64,000 nucleotides of DNA from Candidatus Devosia phytovorans (GTDB taxonomy: Bacteria; Pseudomonadota; Alphaproteobacteria; Rhizobiales; Devosiaceae): contig CP119312.1 of NCBI GenBank assembly GCA_029202405.1, positions 1,121,001 through 1,185,000 of the forward strand. The letters are read 5' to 3'. The translations under genes were made by a program, and so were the position numbers. A model generated the notes under the pieces. It was given only the letters and a program-made list of their open reading frames with translations. It searched no databases and was not told the DNA's origin. Below, in pieces: positions 61,749-64,000 of the stretch. Every line of letters begins with the position of its first letter. Position 1 is the first letter of the stretch.

Positions 61749-62411
61749 CTAGCGGCTGCCCGTACGAAGGGCGACGACCTTGACGGTCTTGAGCAGGATG
61801 ATCATGTCGCCGAAGAATGTCCACTGACGCACATAGAGGCTGTCAAGCTGGACGCGCTGGTCATAACCGGTGTCGCTGCGACCGCTGACCTGCCAAAGGC
61901 CGGTGATGCCTGGGCGCACAGCCGAATAATGCTCGATCTCGTCGGCATAGCGGACGACTTCGTCTTGCACGATGGGGCGGGGGCCAACCAGGCTCATGTC
62001 ACCACGAAGAACGTTGAGCAGCTGCGGCAGTTCATCGAGGCTGGTGACGCGCAGGAAGCGACCGATCGGCGTGATGCGTGGATCATTGGTCAGCTTCTGG
62101 GATTCTTCCCATTCGGCGCGGGCCTGCGGGAAGAGCTCGAGGTGGCGCTGCAAGGCTTCCTGAGAGTTGACCACCATGGAGCGGAATTTCAGGCAGCGGA
62201 AACGCTTGCCGTTAAGGCCGATGCGCTCGTGGCCGAAAAAAATTGGCCCGCGATCGGTCGAGAACATGATCACGGCGATAAAGAAGATGGCGGGCAGGGC
62301 GAAGAGCAGCATGGCCGAAGCGGCCATGATATCGAAACCACGCTTGGCGAAACCGCCGCGGGGCATGCCCGACTTTTCTGTAGATCCGACTTCGGCGTTG
62401 ATGATTGTCAT
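61749..62411 (-). CDS. exoY: Priming sugar transferase (ExoY type)
   Basis: A 220-residue bacterial sugar transferase that moves a sugar phosphate from a nucleotide sugar to undecaprenyl phosphate, the first step of the repeat unit. One membrane segment (MAASAMLLFALPAIFFIAVI, residues about 31-50) is followed by GPIFFGHERIGLNGKRFRCL, then TSLDELPQLLNVLRGDMSLV, GPRPIVQDE and RPGITGLWQVSGRSD, all typical. ExoY of Sinorhizobium is of similar size. First gene of the leftward operon. Confidence 0.93.
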   Translation of the reverse strand: MTIINAEVGSTEKSGMPRGGFAKRGFDIMAASAMLLFALPAIFFIAVIMFSTDRGPIFFGHERIGLNGKRFRCLKFRSMVVNSQEALQRHLELFPQARAEWEESQKLTNDPRITPIGRFLRVTSLDELPQLLNVLRGDMSLVGPRPIVQDEVVRYADEIEHYSAVRPGITGLWQVSGRSDTGYDQRVQLDSLYVRQWTFFGDMIILLKTVKVVALRTGSR

Positions 62412-62826
62412 GACGTCCTCTCACGCAGATTGGCTCGTCCACAGGGACGCGCGGAAGGGTTCGCCAAAGCGCCCAGCGCTCATGCGAGACCGGTTCTCTC
62501 TTTTGTTAAGGATGGACCCCGAACCAGAGGTCCGGAGACGCCGTTTGCGTAGCATTACGGCGACCCATCGAACGGGCGATGCCGTGTTGATGAGTGGAGA
62601 CGACCATGATCGGAAAAGCGTGGCAACGCCGCCAACGCATGGCTGTCATGCGGGTCACAGGTCACAATATCACCCAAATGGCAGATCGTTAAATCTTTAC
62701 AAATCAGTGACTTGAGAAGAAGTCGGGTGCTGCGGTGGCGATATACAGACTAGGCGGCGAGTTATTCTGGTAATGCACGTAAAGCGAAGTAACGCGGCGT
62801 ATAAATAAGGTTGCAAGTGCGCAGCG
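62412..62826. other. Upstream region of the leftward exo operon
   Basis: 415 bp before the priming transferase gene with no convincing gene. It should hold the operon promoter. AT-rich patches near 62690-62705 and 62795-62810 (AAATCTTTACAAATC, GTATAAATAAGG) could be regulatory, but no clear operator repeats are visible. Confidence 0.45.
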
Positions 62827-62997
62827 CTACATTCCGAGCACGAAGGTAATTCCGTTCCAGACGAGATAGAGACCCACCCAGGCGAGCGCCATTACCCCGA
62901 TGGCGACCAGGCCCCAGGGCCACGAAAAAGGCGAACGCTGACCGGCCGCAAGAGGAACTTTGCGCGCTGCGCCATTGTCAGGTGTATTGTTGTCCAC
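62827..62997 (-). CDS. Small membrane protein, GTG start
   Basis: A 56-residue protein: GTG (62995-62997) with GCAGGAGGATGCTCC upstream. VDNNTPDNGAARKVPLAAGQ is a polar part; WGLVAIGVMALAWVGLYLVW is a membrane helix. Host gene of unknown role near the exo operon promoter. Confidence 0.6.
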   Translation of the reverse strand: MDNNTPDNGAARKVPLAAGQRSPFSWPWGLVAIGVMALAWVGLYLVWNGITFVLGM

Positions 62998-63424
62998 GGA
63001 GCATCCTCCTGCCGCAAAACGCGGCCGATTGACGGGGCCGAGATGACGACTTTGAATTTGTCGTTCTGTCCTACCATCGAGGGGGTAAATACACCCCTGC
63101 CGTCTGCAACAAAATAGCAAACATCATCACGACTGTGTAGGCGGGCCCCGATCACATTGAGATATGTCGAATTCGCAATTCTACTTGGCACTCGGAGGGA
63201 CAACCGTGCCTAGACTGCCATGGTTCCGAAAAATACTCAGGACGGGCACATTGTGATCGCGATCAATCGCGGCGGGAAATGGGCGGGTTGCAACAGAAAT
63301 AGGCAAAATCCACCAATAGCATAGATGCAATCGAGCCATGCAGCCACGAGCCGGTTTTTGGCTGGCTCAACTGCCAATGACATGGTCTGCTTCCCCTGTT
63401 GTTACCCTTATTCAGGAGATCGCC
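62998..63424. other. Intergenic region between small membrane gene and galU
   Basis: About 430 bp without a convincing gene; frames on either strand have weak composition. It must contain the galU promoter and the promoter of the small gene. GAGCCGG...GGCTC-type repeats occur near 63330-63360. Confidence 0.45.
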
Positions 63425-64000
63425 ATGGTAAGACGCGTGAAGACTGCCGTTTTTCCGGTAGCAGGTCTGGGGACGCGTTTCCTCCCCGCCACCAAGGCCA
63501 TGCCAAAAGAAATGCTGACCGTCGTGGATCGGCCTTTGATTCAATATGCAGTGGATGAGGCCCGCGAGGCGGGGATCACCCATTTTGTCTTCGTGACCGG
63601 CCGCAACAAGGGCGTGATCGAGGATCATTTCGACCGGCAGTTCGAACTCGAGACCACGCTGGAACTGCGTGGCAAAACCAAGGCCCTTAGCGAGCTGCGC
63701 AAGGACCTGCCGTCAGCCGGGCGAACAAGCTTTACCCGCCAGCAAGAGCCGCTGGGACTGGGCCACGCCGTCTGGTGTGCCCGCGAGATCGTCGGCAACG
63801 AGCCTTTTGCCCTTTTGCTCCCGGACATGCTGTTCAAGGGTAAACGTGGCGTGCTCAAGCAGATGATCGAAGCCTATGAAGAAACCGGCGGCAATATCAT
63901 CGCCGTCGAAGAAGTGCCGCACCAGGAGGTCTCCTCCTATGGCGTCGTCGGGCGCGGCGAGGGCACGGACACCAGCTTCCGCATCACCGACATGGTGGAA
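63425..64000 (+). CDS. galU: UTP-glucose-1-phosphate uridylyltransferase, truncated by window
   Basis: 192 residues of a GalU/ExoN-type enzyme that makes UDP-glucose from UTP and glucose-1-phosphate. The N-terminal AVFPVAGLGTRFLPATKAMP is the nucleotide-binding loop; MLTVVDRPLIQYAVDEAREA, TGRNKGVIEDHFD, QQEPLGLGHAVWCAREIVG and LLPDMLF are all family motifs. AGGAGATCGCC precedes the ATG at 63425. UDP-glucose is the sugar donor for the exo glycosyltransferases, so its location beside them makes sense. Confidence 0.95.
   Translation, partial: MVRRVKTAVFPVAGLGTRFLPATKAMPKEMLTVVDRPLIQYAVDEAREAGITHFVFVTGRNKGVIEDHFDRQFELETTLELRGKTKALSELRKDLPSAGRTSFTRQQEPLGLGHAVWCAREIVGNEPFALLLPDMLFKGKRGVLKQMIEAYEETGGNIIAVEEVPHQEVSSYGVVGRGEGTDTSFRITDMVE

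Noticed and set aside
60226..61752. 508-residue plus-strand frame opposite glycosyltransferase and coiled-coil genes
   Set aside because: Antisense of a clear GT2 gene; no domain of its own.

Overview
The window (about 60% G+C by eye) looks like a chromosome segment of an alphaproteobacterium of the Hyphomicrobiales, possibly Devosia or a relative. The reasons are a Ros/MucR-type regulator, a GapR (DUF2312) domain, gene-transfer-agent-like tail genes and a succinoglycan-type exo cluster. The genus is inference; nothing in the window fixes it.

About the first 52.1 kb is one long HK97-like, long-tailed (siphovirus-type) prophage, cut off on the left by the window edge. Its right end abuts the 3' end of a tRNA-Tyr(GUA) gene on the minus strand (52151-52235), the usual arrangement of an integrase target. 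No integrase is visible, so it and the other attachment site should lie left of base 1. Layout: 1-5164, leftward early operon of small, mostly 4-nt-overlapping genes (HNH nuclease, zinc-ribbon proteins, unknowns). 5165-7578, immunity region with an S24-type repressor, an ImmA/IrrE-like protease, and two sets of the same palindromic operator (GCGGCA-N4-TGCCGC) upstream of the leftward and rightward operons. 7579-16018, rightward early operon: Cro-position protein, LexA-type winged helix, a GapR-ParB-like fusion, DNA adenine methylase, a mini-protein with the DnaA DNA-binding domain, DnaB helicase, DUF1376 protein and a MazG-like pyrophosphohydrolase. 16685-26527, packaging and head: HNH, terminase small and large subunits, a prohead protease fused to the major capsid protein, portal, a repeat-rich fibre-like protein and connectors. 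26604-29648, an accessory island between head and tail genes with divergent Arc-family repressors and a Rha/KilAC antirepressor, arranged like the immI region of phage P22. 30097-43284, tail genes including a canonical -1 frameshift tail-assembly chaperone, tape measure, GNAT acetyltransferase, tip protein and fibre. 43459-47105, a Ros/MucR homologue, a hairpin-rich intergenic region and the lysis cassette (GH19-type endolysin, holin-like and accessory membrane proteins). 47338-51852, an accessory tail of small genes with two paralogous pairs or partners, a frameshifted zinc-ribbon gene and an SRAP abasic-site protein.

Right of the tRNA is host DNA. After an unknown cysteine-rich protein (52673-53389) comes an exopolysaccharide locus: rightward export protein (ExoF/Wza type), GH16 glycanase (ExoK type) and pyruvyl transferase (ExoV type), converging at a bidirectional terminator with a leftward operon of priming sugar transferase (ExoY type), a coiled-coil protein, two glycosyltransferases, a polymerase/ligase (ExoQ type) and a flippase. 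A UTP-glucose-1-phosphate uridylyltransferase gene starts at 63425 and runs off the window.

Most unusual points: the GapR-ParB-like fusion, the second P22-like immunity island inside the structural operon, the phage-borne MucR relative with altered zinc ligands close to a host exo cluster, the GGGAAAA frameshift site, and the large number of small minus-strand genes inserted between late genes.
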